Shown here in pieces: positions 52,421-60,977 of a stretch of DNA of 64,000 nucleotides. Source of the DNA: an uncultured Chitinophaga sp. (GTDB lineage Bacteria > Bacteroidota > Bacteroidia > Chitinophagales > Chitinophagaceae); NCBI RefSeq assembly GCF_946479755.1, contig NZ_CAMLHC010000020.1, forward strand, positions 1-64,000, read 5' to 3'. Made by a program: the position numbers and the translations under genes. Below the pieces are notes generated by a model. That model had not been told where the DNA came from. It saw only the letters and a list, made by a program, of their open reading frames with translations, and did not search any database. The number at the start of each line of letters is the position of its first letter. Positions within the stretch are counted from its first letter, which is position 1.

Positions 52421-53785
52421 TCAGGCATCGGGTTGTAACAGCTCACGGAACCAGTAACCGGAGCTTTTGATGGTGCGGTGCTGTGTTTCAAAATCGATAT
52501 GTACCAGGCCAAAGCGGGCGCGGTACCCTTCGGCCCATTCGAAGTTATCGGTGAGGGTCCAGGCGAAATAGCCATCTACCGGAATACCTTCTTTTTTGGC
52601 CTTGAGGACGCCTTCGAGATATTCGGCGAAATACTGAATGCGGTCCGTGTCATGAATAGTGCCGTCTTCCGCGCGCAGGTCGGGGAAGGCGGCGCCGCCT
52701 TCCGTCACAATCAGTTTCTTCACGCCATTGTAGGCGCTGAACTGTTTGAGCACCTCATACAGGCCGTTGCCGTTGATCTCCCATCCCAGCGCGGTTGTAG
52801 GCACATTGCGCGCCCGGGGTTTCACCTCCGAGATGTTGACTACCGGCATAAAAGCATTGTATTTTACCACGAGCGGAAAATAATTCTGTACCCCGATAAA
52901 ATCGAAGTCAAACGCCAGTTTATCCCAGTCGCGCCACAGCGCGTAGCGTCTCTCAATACGTTTTAACAGCGGAAAATCATCTACCGGGTAACCCATGCCC
53001 AGCGAGGGCTCCAGGAACAACCGGTTGAACAGTGCATCTGCTTTGCGGGCAGCCTGCAGGTCTTTTTCGTTGTTGGTAAACGGGACGACCTGCGAGCAGG
53101 ACAGGGCCGTGCCGATATTGGCGCCGGCCACTTCTTCGCGTAACACGCGCCCTCCTTCCGCCTGTGCCATCACCGCGTGATGCACCGCCGGCAGGAACCA
53201 GGAAAGCCCGATCTTACCGGGTGCGTGTACGCCCAGCATATATCCCAATGCCGTGAACCCGAAAGGTTCGTTCAGGACGATCCAGTTTTTCACTTTGTTG
53301 CCGAATGCTTTCGCACATACCCGCACATAGTTTTCGAAGGCGAATACCACGCCGCGGTGGCACCAGCCGCCTTTGTTTTCCAGTGCCTGTGGCAGGTCCC
53401 AGTGATACAGCGTCACATAGGGCTCCAGTCCGAGCTCCAGGCAGGCGTCAATTACGCGGTGATAAAAGTCTATCCCGGCCTGGTTGACAGCGCCGGTGCC
53501 GCCGGGGATGATCCTTGCCCAGGAGAGGGAGAAGCGGAATACGTTGAACCCCAGCATTTTCGCCAGCAGGATATCCTGTGTATAACGGTTATAGAAATCG
53601 CACGCCACCTGTGCATGGGTCTTATCGCGGATTTTTCCTTTGCGGCGGGAGAAAGTGTCCCAGATGGAGGCGCCTTTGCCGTCGAGATCGTGGGCGCCTT
53701 CGTTCTGAAACGCAGAAATGGTGACGCCCCACAGGAAATCATCCCCGAAATCCTTCCGGGTGAAAGGGATGGCTGATTGTAGCAT
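52421..53785 (-). CDS. GH1 family beta-glucosidase-like glycosidase
   Basis: A 454-aa TIM-barrel glycosidase of normal GH1 length with no signal peptide, so cytosolic. FLWGVTISAFQNEG replaces the usual ATSAYQIEG start region. The acid/base Glu is in VLNEPFGF, and the nucleophile Glu in LIVTEGGAAF (the usual ENG reads EGG). LYHWDLPQALE and TDNFEWAEGY also match. It hydrolyses beta-glucosides, galactosides or similar sugars. The N-to-G change next to the nucleophile may alter specificity. Confidence 0.9.
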   Translation of the reverse strand: MLQSAIPFTRKDFGDDFLWGVTISAFQNEGAHDLDGKGASIWDTFSRRKGKIRDKTHAQVACDFYNRYTQDILLAKMLGFNVFRFSLSWARIIPGGTGAVNQAGIDFYHRVIDACLELGLEPYVTLYHWDLPQALENKGGWCHRGVVFAFENYVRVCAKAFGNKVKNWIVLNEPFGFTALGYMLGVHAPGKIGLSWFLPAVHHAVMAQAEGGRVLREEVAGANIGTALSCSQVVPFTNNEKDLQAARKADALFNRLFLEPSLGMGYPVDDFPLLKRIERRYALWRDWDKLAFDFDFIGVQNYFPLVVKYNAFMPVVNISEVKPRARNVPTTALGWEINGNGLYEVLKQFSAYNGVKKLIVTEGGAAFPDLRAEDGTIHDTDRIQYFAEYLEGVLKAKKEGIPVDGYFAWTLTDNFEWAEGYRARFGLVHIDFETQHRTIKSSGYWFRELLQPDA

Positions 53786-54111
53786 ATCTATTAGCTGAAT
53801 AAACGGTGCAGCCGGGCTGCATCAGATCAACCTGCAGTTTACGACACTTTGCGTAAATAAGTGATTATTTTATTGTTAACAGGGAGAGTTCTCGCAAAGC
53901 ACGCAAAGGAGCAAAGAGCGCAAAGATCATATAAGCGAGCAGAGAAAGCAAAGGAGGGGAGATCAAATTTGATCTCCCCTCCTTTGCTTTCTTATTTAAA
54001 CTTAAAAAAATCTTTGCGCTCTTTGCTCCTTTGCGTGCTTTGCGTGAACTACGCGTGAACTCCGCGTGAACTCCGCTTTGCTTCTTTGCCGGAAAGCTTT
54101 ATTTTGTGCAG
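53786..54111. repeat. Nested inverted repeat region with 11-bp tandem repeats
   Basis: Non-coding. Outer arms of 35 bp match perfectly (53893-53927 and 54010-54044; core CGCAAAGCACGCAAAGGAGC). Inside lies a 50-bp perfect palindrome (53943-53992) centred on AAATTT. After the right arm come three tandem 11-bp units, GCGTGAACT(A/C)C, at 54042-54074. Both arms are made of CAAAG/CTTTG words. It could extrude as a cruciform or fold as a long RNA hairpin; no T-run of terminator type follows. Confidence 0.85.
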
Positions 54112-55176
54112 ATGACCAGGCATTTGATATATCTCAGCATAATGGCGGCGGCCCTCGCGGCCTGCGGGGGAGGCGGTAAAGCGCCCGTTCAGCAGGACAC
54201 GGCTGTTGCGGCCACCGGGGGACCGGACACTTTGAACCGGATGGTGTTGATACCGGGCGGCAGTTTCAGTATGGGCGCGGATGACAGTACGGGCATGCCG
54301 GACGAATATCCCAAACATACCGTCCGGGTAGACAGTTTCTGGATGGATGAGCATGAGGTCACCAACCGGGAGTTTGCCGCTTTCGTGGCGGCTACCGGGT
54401 ATGTCACCACTGCCGAGAAGCCTATTTCCAAAGAGGAGCTGATGGCCAGTCTGCCACCGGGTTCTCCGGAGCCGGACAGCAGTATGCTGGCGGCGGGGGC
54501 GCTGGTATTCACGCCGCCCAATCACCGGGTACCGCTGAATGACGTATCGCAATGGTGGAGTTTTATTGCCGGCGCCAGCTGGCAGCATCCCGAGGGGCCG
54601 GACAGTGATATCAAAGGCCGGGAAGATCATCCGGTGACGCAGATATCCTACCTGGATGCCCAGGCTTATGCGCAATGGGCGGGCAAGCGCCTGCCTACGG
54701 AGGCTGAGTGGGAATATGCCGCCAGGGGCGGTCTTTCCAACCAGCTATATCCGTGGGGCGGTGAAGCGCTTACCACCGGGGTGGCGAAGGCCAATACGTG
54801 GAACGGGCATTTCCCCTATGATACCACTACTACAGACGGTTTCTCCGCTACAGCGCCGGTGAAATCGTATAAACCTAACGGCTACCAGCTATACGATATG
54901 GCAGGAAATGTATGGGAATGGGTGTCTGACCTGTACGACGTCAATTATTACGCGCAGGTGGGGAATGGTGCTGCCAACCCTGCCGGGCCAGCCAAAGGAT
55001 ATGATCCTGAAGATCCGGGGCAACAGAAACATGTGATCCGTGGTGGTTCCTATATGTGCAGCGATGAGTACTGCCGGGGGTACCGGGTGTCTGCCAGAAT
55101 GAAGACAACGCCGGAATCGGGGCTTGCAAATCTCGGTTTCCGTTGTGTGCGGTCAGTGGCGGACCACCGCCAGTAG
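54112..55176 (+). CDS. Formylglycine-generating enzyme-like lipoprotein (SUMF1 family)
   Basis: A 354-aa protein starting at ATG 54112, with lipoprotein signal MTRHLIYLSIMAAALAAC. The FGE-sulfatase domain fills the rest: LIPGGSFSMGADD, DEHEVTNREFAAFV, KRLPTEAEWEYAARGG, and GNVWEWVSDLYD. The segment GGSYMCSDEYCRGYR keeps the cysteine pair that binds copper in true formylglycine-generating enzymes, so oxidation of a sulfatase cysteine is possible. Many lipoproteins of this fold lack that pair. No Cys-type sulfatase is in the window. Its end overlaps the convergent DsbA-like gene by 24 nt. Confidence 0.85.
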   Translation: MTRHLIYLSIMAAALAACGGGGKAPVQQDTAVAATGGPDTLNRMVLIPGGSFSMGADDSTGMPDEYPKHTVRVDSFWMDEHEVTNREFAAFVAATGYVTTAEKPISKEELMASLPPGSPEPDSSMLAAGALVFTPPNHRVPLNDVSQWWSFIAGASWQHPEGPDSDIKGREDHPVTQISYLDAQAYAQWAGKRLPTEAEWEYAARGGLSNQLYPWGGEALTTGVAKANTWNGHFPYDTTTTDGFSATAPVKSYKPNGYQLYDMAGNVWEWVSDLYDVNYYAQVGNGAANPAGPAKGYDPEDPGQQKHVIRGGSYMCSDEYCRGYRVSARMKTTPESGLANLGFRCVRSVADHRQ

Positions 55177-55653
55177 GTTCCGGTAATCGCCGTTAAACCG
55201 CTTTCCATTGATGAAAAAGGTGGGCGTACCATTTACGCCGCTGCGGATGCCGCTTTCAAAATCAGCTTCCACTTTGCTGACCAGCACGTTGTCCTGCATG
55301 TCTTCCCGGAACTGGTCCAGGTTGAGCTGCAGTTGTTGCGCCAGCTCGGCGAACAATTCATCGGAAAGTTCCTGCTGGTGCTGGTACAGGGCGTCGTGCA
55401 TGGGCCAGAACTGTTGTTGCCTGGCGGCAGCTTCGGCCGCTATTGCGGCATCCATGGCGTACTCGTGCGATTCTGCCAGCGGAAAGTGGCGGAAGACAAA
55501 TTTTACATTGCCGAGCGCCTGCAGCAGATCGCGGACTATTCCAAAAGCTTCCCCACAATAAGGACATTGAAAATCGCCATACTCCACAATCTCCGTGGAG
55601 CCTTGCTGGTTACCCGTGACGTGGTCACGGCTGGTAATGGGAGGTGTAAGCAT
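55153..55653 (-). CDS. DsbA/thioredoxin-fold protein, no signal peptide
   Basis: A 166-aa Thioredoxin_4/DsbA-like protein from ATG 55653 (TTG 55662 also open). The active site is FQCPYCGEAF (Cys30, Cys33), and the cis-proline region is VNGTPTFFINGKRF. No leader sequence is visible, so it is likely cytosolic, unlike classic DsbA. Such proteins cluster with Na+/H+ antiporters or peroxiredoxins; here the peroxiredoxin lies just upstream. It probably acts in thiol redox repair. Confidence 0.85.
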   Translation of the reverse strand: MLTPPITSRDHVTGNQQGSTEIVEYGDFQCPYCGEAFGIVRDLLQALGNVKFVFRHFPLAESHEYAMDAAIAAEAAARQQQFWPMHDALYQHQQELSDELFAELAQQLQLNLDQFREDMQDNVLVSKVEADFESGIRSGVNGTPTFFINGKRFNGDYRNLLAVVRH

Positions 55654-55660
55654 ATGTTTC

Positions 55661-55675
55661 AATTACGAATGACGA
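55661..55675. repeat. ATTACGAAT repeat copy
   Basis: AATTACGAATGACGA between the peroxiredoxin stop and the DsbA-like start; single short copy of the repeat word found in the pigment cluster gaps. Confidence 0.5.
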
Positions 55676-55685
55676 AAGAGCGGTA

Positions 55686-56144
55686 TCAGGCTGTTGCGTT
55701 CACTGTTTCCAACGCCTGCAGGATACCATCGGCGCCCGGATTTTCCCCGATGGGCGACAAATAGCTCCATTGTACCACACCCTGATCGTCTATAACAAAC
55801 AGCGCGCGCTGGCTCTCGCCATCTTTATACACACCATATTGCCGGGAGACAGCTCCTTTCGGCTCAAAATCGGCCAACAGATCGAAATGCAGGTTCCTGT
55901 CCTTCGCAAAAGCCTGGTGACACCATTTTCCGTCTACCGAGATACCCAGTAGTACCGCGTTATGACGCTCAAAAAAACGGAGAGTTTCGTTGTACAGTGC
56001 CATTTGGTCGGTACATACCGGGCTCCAGTCGGCCGGGTAAAACGCCAGTATCACATTTTTACCACGGAGGTCCGAAAGAGAGACCGTTTTATCGGGAGAT
56101 GCCGCGAGGGTAAAATCGGGTGCTTTATCGCCTTTCTGTAACAT
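55686..56144 (-). CDS. AhpC/TSA family peroxiredoxin
   Basis: A 152-aa peroxiredoxin from ATG 56144. DFTLAASPDKTVSLSDLRGK, then FYPADWSPVCTDQM with the peroxidatic Cys44 (in place of the more usual FxPVCTTE). No obvious resolving Cys in the standard C-terminal position; a Cys in GKWCHQAF (about residue 78) might do it or the enzyme may be 1-Cys. Reduces hydroperoxides in the cytosol, probably with the downstream thioredoxin-fold protein. Confidence 0.9.
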   Translation of the reverse strand: MLQKGDKAPDFTLAASPDKTVSLSDLRGKNVILAFYPADWSPVCTDQMALYNETLRFFERHNAVLLGISVDGKWCHQAFAKDRNLHFDLLADFEPKGAVSRQYGVYKDGESQRALFVIDDQGVVQWSYLSPIGENPGADGILQALETVNATA

Positions 56145-56210
56145 AGACAACAATTTTATCCGGGTGCTTTAGTATAACGTTAAGGTCCGGAGAAAGTTGT
56201 CTTTCAACAA

Positions 56211-56240
56211 AAATGCCACGGTGGCGGACCGTGGCTTTTT
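56211..56240 (-). terminator. Terminator after the M56 gene
   Basis: Perfect 8-bp stem GCCACGGT / ACCGTGGC (56215-56222 with 56228-56235), loop GGCGG. T-runs are present on both strands, so it can stop minus-strand transcription of the BlaI/M56 operon and also plus-strand readthrough. Confidence 0.87.
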
Positions 56241-56269
56241 GTGGGTTAATATGCGTAGTTTATTGTCTA

Positions 56270-57889
56270 TTATTGCTTTTTGCTATTCCGGGTGCCTTTC
56301 TTGTCCTGAACGGTGATTTTATCCGCCGTGATGGAGACAGCATCTTCAGAAGTAATATTCGCTACCGGATTGCCTTCCGCAACGACTTTAACGTCTACAT
56401 GCGAGTCAGTATTGGTATTGGCGTTCGCGGTGGTATTGGTATTGGCGTTGACCTTTACGTTCGTTGCGGTGTTTATTGTATGAACACCGCTGCCTGAAGT
56501 AGCGATGAAGGTGGAAGTATTGCCGGAGGAAGCGGTACCGGCAACGGTTGATGTGGAAGCGCCGCCGAAACGTTTTTTCCCGGTAGCTGCCCAGGTACGG
56601 GTATAGATGGCCACAATGCCATTGCGTGCTTTTTCACCGTATTGGGTAATGACGTCATCAGTAATACCGCCGCCTTTGAATACACTGACAGACTCAATGT
56701 CATTCGGGTTGAGGCTGTTCATTTCCTCCTGGGTGATCACCCTGTCATTGAGCAGGTAGAGTGGTTGCTCTCCGCTGGTCCTTACTGCTATAGCCGGTTT
56801 TGCCTGCGGAGCGGTTGCCGCGTTGGATTGCGCTGCCGGGGCAGGCTGACTGTTGGCTTTAGGTGCAGCAGATTTTGCCGGAGCGGCAGGTTGGGCTTCA
56901 GGGGTATTTTGTGCATCGGTCATGGCTACCTTTACATCTTCCCCGTCTTTTACCACTCTTATTCCCATAGGAGCAGCCGCCACCGCCGGCTGGGAGTCGC
57001 GGACAGCTTTCACTACCTGTAGACCAACGGAGGCCCTGCTGTAGTTGAGCGATAATACCAGGCCTCCCACCACGGCGCCGAGTGCCACGTAGCGCACCAG
57101 CTGGAAGGTGGATGATTTTTTCCTGTTCATCATAATGATCCTGTTTTTTAAATGTGAGAAATTGAAATTGTTTGCGATGGCCGTCGCATATGGGATCCCA
57201 CTAACTTTTATGAGACTGTATTGATAAGCGGTTTTGTCCACGCCTTCTTTGAGCAGATGGCGGTCGGTAATAAACTCCAGGTTTTCCCGGATGGCCGTCT
57301 TCATGAGCCATGCGCCCGGATTGAACCAGTAGAAGATGTTGTTCAGTTCTCCCAGCACCACATCCGCGCTGTGCCACTGCCGCACATGTACTTTTTCGTG
57401 GCTGAGGATACCCTGCCGTTCTTCCGGCAGATGCAAAGAAGGATTGATATAAATATGGCGGAAGAAAGAGAACGGGTTTACCTGTTGCTGTAAAGCCCTT
57501 ACAGGAACGCCGTCCACATTGGCCGGGCTGGAACGCCGGTGTATTTTCCACAGCGACAGCAGCTGTATGGCGAGGCGTACCGTCATAAACGCCACCCCTG
57601 CCCAGAAGAGGTACACGAGGGCCGTCCACATGGTAAATCGTTCAGCCGGCGCCGTTAGTGCGCCAAGGTCCGGCAGATAAGCGATACTGCCGGCGAGGGT
57701 TTCATGCTGTTCCACAAACGTATTGACAGATACCAGCGGGAACAGGGAAGAACAGACGATGCCGCACAACAGGAACACCCGGTTGAGTGTATAAAAAGTC
57801 AGTCGCCGCAGCCCCAGCCGGTAAGCCAGGAAAAACAAGGTAAGCGCCACATTGGCTTTGAACAGGTATATCAGTATGGCAGGTATCAT
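56270..57889 (-). CDS. BlaR1-like M56 peptidase with plug-like and repeat tail
   Basis: A 539-aa membrane sensor protease. The N-terminal 270 residues hold the M56 domain with several membrane segments and the zinc motif SHEKVHVRQWH. After another membrane segment near 270, an Ala/Pro/Asn-rich linker leads to PLYLLNDRVITQEEMNSL and DIESVSVFKGG with NGIVAIYT, a segment like the plug of TonB-dependent receptors. The end is Asn/Thr repeats (NVKVNANTNTTANANTNT). It pairs with the BlaI-like repressor gene 15 nt upstream. The signal it senses is unknown. Confidence 0.88.
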   Translation of the reverse strand: MIPAILIYLFKANVALTLFFLAYRLGLRRLTFYTLNRVFLLCGIVCSSLFPLVSVNTFVEQHETLAGSIAYLPDLGALTAPAERFTMWTALVYLFWAGVAFMTVRLAIQLLSLWKIHRRSSPANVDGVPVRALQQQVNPFSFFRHIYINPSLHLPEERQGILSHEKVHVRQWHSADVVLGELNNIFYWFNPGAWLMKTAIRENLEFITDRHLLKEGVDKTAYQYSLIKVSGIPYATAIANNFNFSHLKNRIIMMNRKKSSTFQLVRYVALGAVVGGLVLSLNYSRASVGLQVVKAVRDSQPAVAAAPMGIRVVKDGEDVKVAMTDAQNTPEAQPAAPAKSAAPKANSQPAPAAQSNAATAPQAKPAIAVRTSGEQPLYLLNDRVITQEEMNSLNPNDIESVSVFKGGGITDDVITQYGEKARNGIVAIYTRTWAATGKKRFGGASTSTVAGTASSGNTSTFIATSGSGVHTINTATNVKVNANTNTTANANTNTDSHVDVKVVAEGNPVANITSEDAVSITADKITVQDKKGTRNSKKQ

Positions 57890-57904
57890 TGTTCCGGGTT
57901 TTAG

Positions 57905-58264
57905 TTATTTACCATTTTCAATCATCTTAATGATTTCTTTCAGCTCTTCCGGGCTGATCTTTTTCTCCTTTGCGAAGAAAGAAACCAGCTCTTTGTAGGA
58001 GTTCTCGAAGTAGTCTTTTACAAAGCCGTTCATAAATTTGTCTTTGTAAGTGGCTTCCGCGATCACCGGCGTGTATTCATATACGTTACCTACCTTCCGG
58101 CTTTCCACATATCCTTTTTTCTCTAAATTTTTAATGGTAGATGCCAACGTAGTATATGGCGGCGCCGGGGCCGGATGGTTCTCCAGAAAATCCTTCACAA
58201 ATCCTTTCTCCGTTTTCCATATCGCCAGCATGGCCGCTTCCTCCTGCTGTGTGAGTTTTTCCAT
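57905..58264 (-). CDS. BlaI/MecI/CopY family repressor
   Basis: A 119-aa winged-helix repressor from ATG 58264 (TTG 58282 also open). LTQQEEAAMLAIWKTEKGFV starts the DNA-binding domain, TTLASTIKNLEKKGYV is the recognition part, and the C-terminal helices (ELVSFFAKEKKISPEELKEI) form the dimer and cleavage region. Expected to be cleaved or inactivated via the downstream M56 protease. A pair of palindromes just upstream is a likely operator. Confidence 0.9.
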   Translation of the reverse strand: MEKLTQQEEAAMLAIWKTEKGFVKDFLENHPAPAPPYTTLASTIKNLEKKGYVESRKVGNVYEYTPVIAEATYKDKFMNGFVKDYFENSYKELVSFFAKEKKISPEELKEIIKMIENGK

Positions 58265-58282
58265 ATAGTGTAAATTAACCAA

Positions 58283-58317
58283 TTACGAATGTTTCGTAAA
58301 TCTACGAAAGTTTCGTA
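58283..58317. promoter_or_regulatory. Probable BlaI-type operator: twin TACGAAA palindromes
   Basis: TACGAAAGTTTCGTA (58303-58317) is a perfect 7+1+7 palindrome. A second copy, TTACGAATGTTTCGTAA (58283-58299), has one mismatch. They are 20 bp apart (start to start) and lie 19-53 nt upstream of the repressor ATG, where autoregulation would need them. Confidence 0.75.
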
Positions 58318-58461
58318 ATTCAAAAGATATTTTTTTGAAAAACAGAAGATACTAGAGATAAAATGTTAATTATCAATAGATAAAATTATAATCATGATAA
58401 GATTCAGATGCATTGGGGAGGCGGCAGAAGGGAGGCGAGGGCGAGGCGAAAATACCGTAAA

Positions 58462-58491
58462 TAAAAAGGGCTGACCTCATCAGGCCAGCCC
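58462..58491 (-). terminator. Terminator after the first TlpA-like gene
   Basis: GGGCTG-A-CCT / AGG-C-CAGCCC hairpin at 58468-58491 with a T-run on the minus strand (complement of 58463-58467), 31 nt after the stop of the TlpA-like gene. Confidence 0.7.
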
Positions 58492-58521
58492 GGTATACTT
58501 TGTTTTAAACCTTCGGAGTGA

Positions 58522-59664
58522 TTAAGGCAGCACCTCTGCTAATTTCTTTTCGAGGTCTTCGCCACGCAGGTTTTTAGCGACGATCTTTCCTTTCGGGTCG
58601 ATCAGCACGTTCTGCGGGATGGCGCGTACACCGTACAGTTCAGCGGCAGCATTTTTCCAGCCTTTCAGGTCGGAAACGTGTGACCAGGTGAGTTTGTCGG
58701 CTTCTACAGCGGCCAGCCATTTGTCTTTTTTATCATCGAGGGATACGCCCAGGATTTCAAAACCTTTGTCTTTGAATTTGCCGTATGCTTTTACCACGTT
58801 AGGGTTTTCAGCGCGGCAGGGACCGCACCAGCTGGCCCAGAAATCTACCAGCACATATTTTCCACGGAAGGAAGACAGGCTGATATTTTTACCGTCGGCA
58901 TCTGCCTGTGCGAATTCCAGGGCGGACTGGCCTACAGCTGTTTTGCGGGCTGATTCGAGGCGTTTGGCGAATTCCTTACCGGAGGGAGAGTTTTTCGCTT
59001 CTTTACTCAGCTTTTTGTAAAGCGGTGTTACTACTTCCGGTTTGATATCATAACCTGCTACCTGGTTCAGCACATACAGTGCGATGGGAGAACCGGCGTT
59101 TTTAGCGAAGAAGTCGTTCTCGATCTTTTTCTCTTCTGCGTCCAGCGCATCGAAAGCAGATTCCAGCTTTTTGATACCTTCTTCGTCTTTATTTTTGGCC
59201 AGTTCGCGATATTGCTGTTGCAGCGCGGTACCTTTTTCGTTTACTTCTTTCAGTTGCTCCTGCAGCTGCTTATAGTCTTCATTAGCACGGGAACCGCTTA
59301 CGGTTGCCTTGCTGATGGAGTCAGTAGTAGTTACCACGATATTGCCTTTGTCCAGGAATACGGCGAGCATATCACGGCCCATGGAGACTGGTTTCTCACC
59401 ACTGCGCTGTACCAGCATCAGGCTGGCCAGCAGCGGTTCTTCCAGGGTACCGTTCAGGGTGAACTTACCGTCTTTCACCTGCGCGCTGTCAGTCAGCCAT
59501 TCGCCGCCTTTGCGCATTCTGAGGAATATAACAGCGGGTTTCTGCTGTTGAGAAATAGTTCCCTGGATAGTGAACGGTTTGCCTGCAGCTCCTGCCTTTT
59601 TCTCCTGGGCAAACAACGCTACAGCTGGCATCAGTAGGGCGATCCCTACAAAATATTTCTTCAT
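58522..59664 (-). CDS. TlpA-like thioredoxin-fold protein with DUF4369 domain
   Basis: A 380-aa exported protein: signal peptide MKKYFVGIALLMPAVALFAQ, a DUF4369-like beta domain (about 30-125), a charged helical linker, and a C-terminal thioredoxin-like domain with FWASWCGPCRAENP (Cys280, Cys283) and cis-Pro in VRAIPQNVLID. Likely a periplasmic or envelope thiol reductase. It has a tandem paralogue directly upstream with the same layout. Confidence 0.92.
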   Translation of the reverse strand: MKKYFVGIALLMPAVALFAQEKKAGAAGKPFTIQGTISQQQKPAVIFLRMRKGGEWLTDSAQVKDGKFTLNGTLEEPLLASLMLVQRSGEKPVSMGRDMLAVFLDKGNIVVTTTDSISKATVSGSRANEDYKQLQEQLKEVNEKGTALQQQYRELAKNKDEEGIKKLESAFDALDAEEKKIENDFFAKNAGSPIALYVLNQVAGYDIKPEVVTPLYKKLSKEAKNSPSGKEFAKRLESARKTAVGQSALEFAQADADGKNISLSSFRGKYVLVDFWASWCGPCRAENPNVVKAYGKFKDKGFEILGVSLDDKKDKWLAAVEADKLTWSHVSDLKGWKNAAAELYGVRAIPQNVLIDPKGKIVAKNLRGEDLEKKLAEVLP

Positions 59665-59738
59665 TGGTTTTTAATTTTTAAACGAATAACAAATTTGGTA
59701 AATCAGCCGCGTATTGTCAACCTGATTTTGATAAGCGG

Positions 59739-60821
59739 CTATTTCAGGATTTCCTGGAGTTTCTGTTCCAGTTCATCCCCACGCAGGTTACGCGCCAGGA
59801 TGGTGCCGTCAGGGCCAATCAGCATGTTGGCCGGGATGGACTGAATACCATACTGCACCGCAACTTCGTTGCCCCACCCTTTCAGGTCGGATACCTGCGT
59901 CCAGGCGAGCCCATCCTGCTGAACGGCCCGCAGCCAGCGGTCGCGGTCATTATCCAGTGATACGCCAAGGATAGTGAAGTTCTTGCCTTTATACTTGTTA
60001 AACGCTTTTACCACATTCGGGTTTTCCTGCCTGCACGGACCGCACCAGCTGGCCCAAAAATCTACCAGCACGTATTTCCCTCTGAAAGAAGACAGTTTTA
60101 CCGGGTTACCCTTTGCATCTTCCTGGGAGAAATCATCCGCAGGGATATTCACGGCATTCGCTTTCAGGCTTTTTATGTAGGCGGTAACACTGTTACCGTA
60201 AGCACTTTCACGGACAGATTTGTCCAGTGAGTCAAACAGTTGCTGGAATTCAGCGGGCTCTACACGGGAACGCAGCTCATTCATCATCAGCCAGATGCTG
60301 GCAATGCTTTTGGGATGCGTCTTGATAAAGTCAGTGCCGGTTTTTACGATGTCTTTGCTGAACTGGTCGGCTTTCTTACGGAAAGCATTTTTGGTCGGTT
60401 CATCTTCCGGGTTGATTTCACGGGCTTCCTGGTTCAGGTCCTGCGCGCGTTTGATCAACGGATCAAAGGCTTTCTGGTAGGCCTGCATGGCAACCGTGTT
60501 TTCGTTGCCTTTCACGGCTGACGCCAGCGGGAAAGTAGCCGTGGTGGTCGTAAAATGAATCGGATCTCCACCAGACACGAACAACATAGGATAATTCACA
60601 TCCTGCAAAATCAGTGCATATACCGAAGGCTCCTTGCCTGCCTTTACTTTAAACGTAAACTGCTCGTTTTGTATGGTCAGGGAGTCATCCGGGTTGTTAT
60701 CCTGGTCATCAAACAGATACAGCTTCTTGCCATTTGCTCCTTTCACCGTTCCGGACACCTGCTGGGCATAAACACCGGCAGATAATAAAGCACCTGCCGC
60801 TAACAGGAAAATTCCTTTCAT
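59739..60821 (-). CDS. TlpA-like thioredoxin-fold protein, paralogue
   Basis: A 360-aa paralogue of the next gene: signal peptide MKGIFLLAAGALLSAGVYAQ, a DUF4369-like domain, a helical middle part, and FWASWCGPCRQENPNVVKAF with IQSIPANMLI. The thioredoxin halves are strongly alike (SSFRGKYVLVDFWASWCGPC in both) while the N-terminal halves differ, as after an old duplication. The 74-nt gap before the second copy contains no clear promoter. Confidence 0.92.
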   Translation of the reverse strand: MKGIFLLAAGALLSAGVYAQQVSGTVKGANGKKLYLFDDQDNNPDDSLTIQNEQFTFKVKAGKEPSVYALILQDVNYPMLFVSGGDPIHFTTTTATFPLASAVKGNENTVAMQAYQKAFDPLIKRAQDLNQEAREINPEDEPTKNAFRKKADQFSKDIVKTGTDFIKTHPKSIASIWLMMNELRSRVEPAEFQQLFDSLDKSVRESAYGNSVTAYIKSLKANAVNIPADDFSQEDAKGNPVKLSSFRGKYVLVDFWASWCGPCRQENPNVVKAFNKYKGKNFTILGVSLDNDRDRWLRAVQQDGLAWTQVSDLKGWGNEVAVQYGIQSIPANMLIGPDGTILARNLRGDELEQKLQEILK

Positions 60822-60977
60822 TATAATTTATTTTAATTAGTAGTTGGGACGTAATTTACAACAATTACAAAATACAGAAAGCGAATTACAAACAGAGAAA
60901 TAAATATACATAAAAAATTTCATGCATATTCACCGTACTCCGTTGGTAATCCGCTATCCACTGCAGCCGGGTGGCTG

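Noticed and set aside
53861..54058. 65-codon plus-strand open frame
   Set aside because: It is a reading of the nested inverted repeat; the product is a low-complexity Lys/Ala/Leu string.
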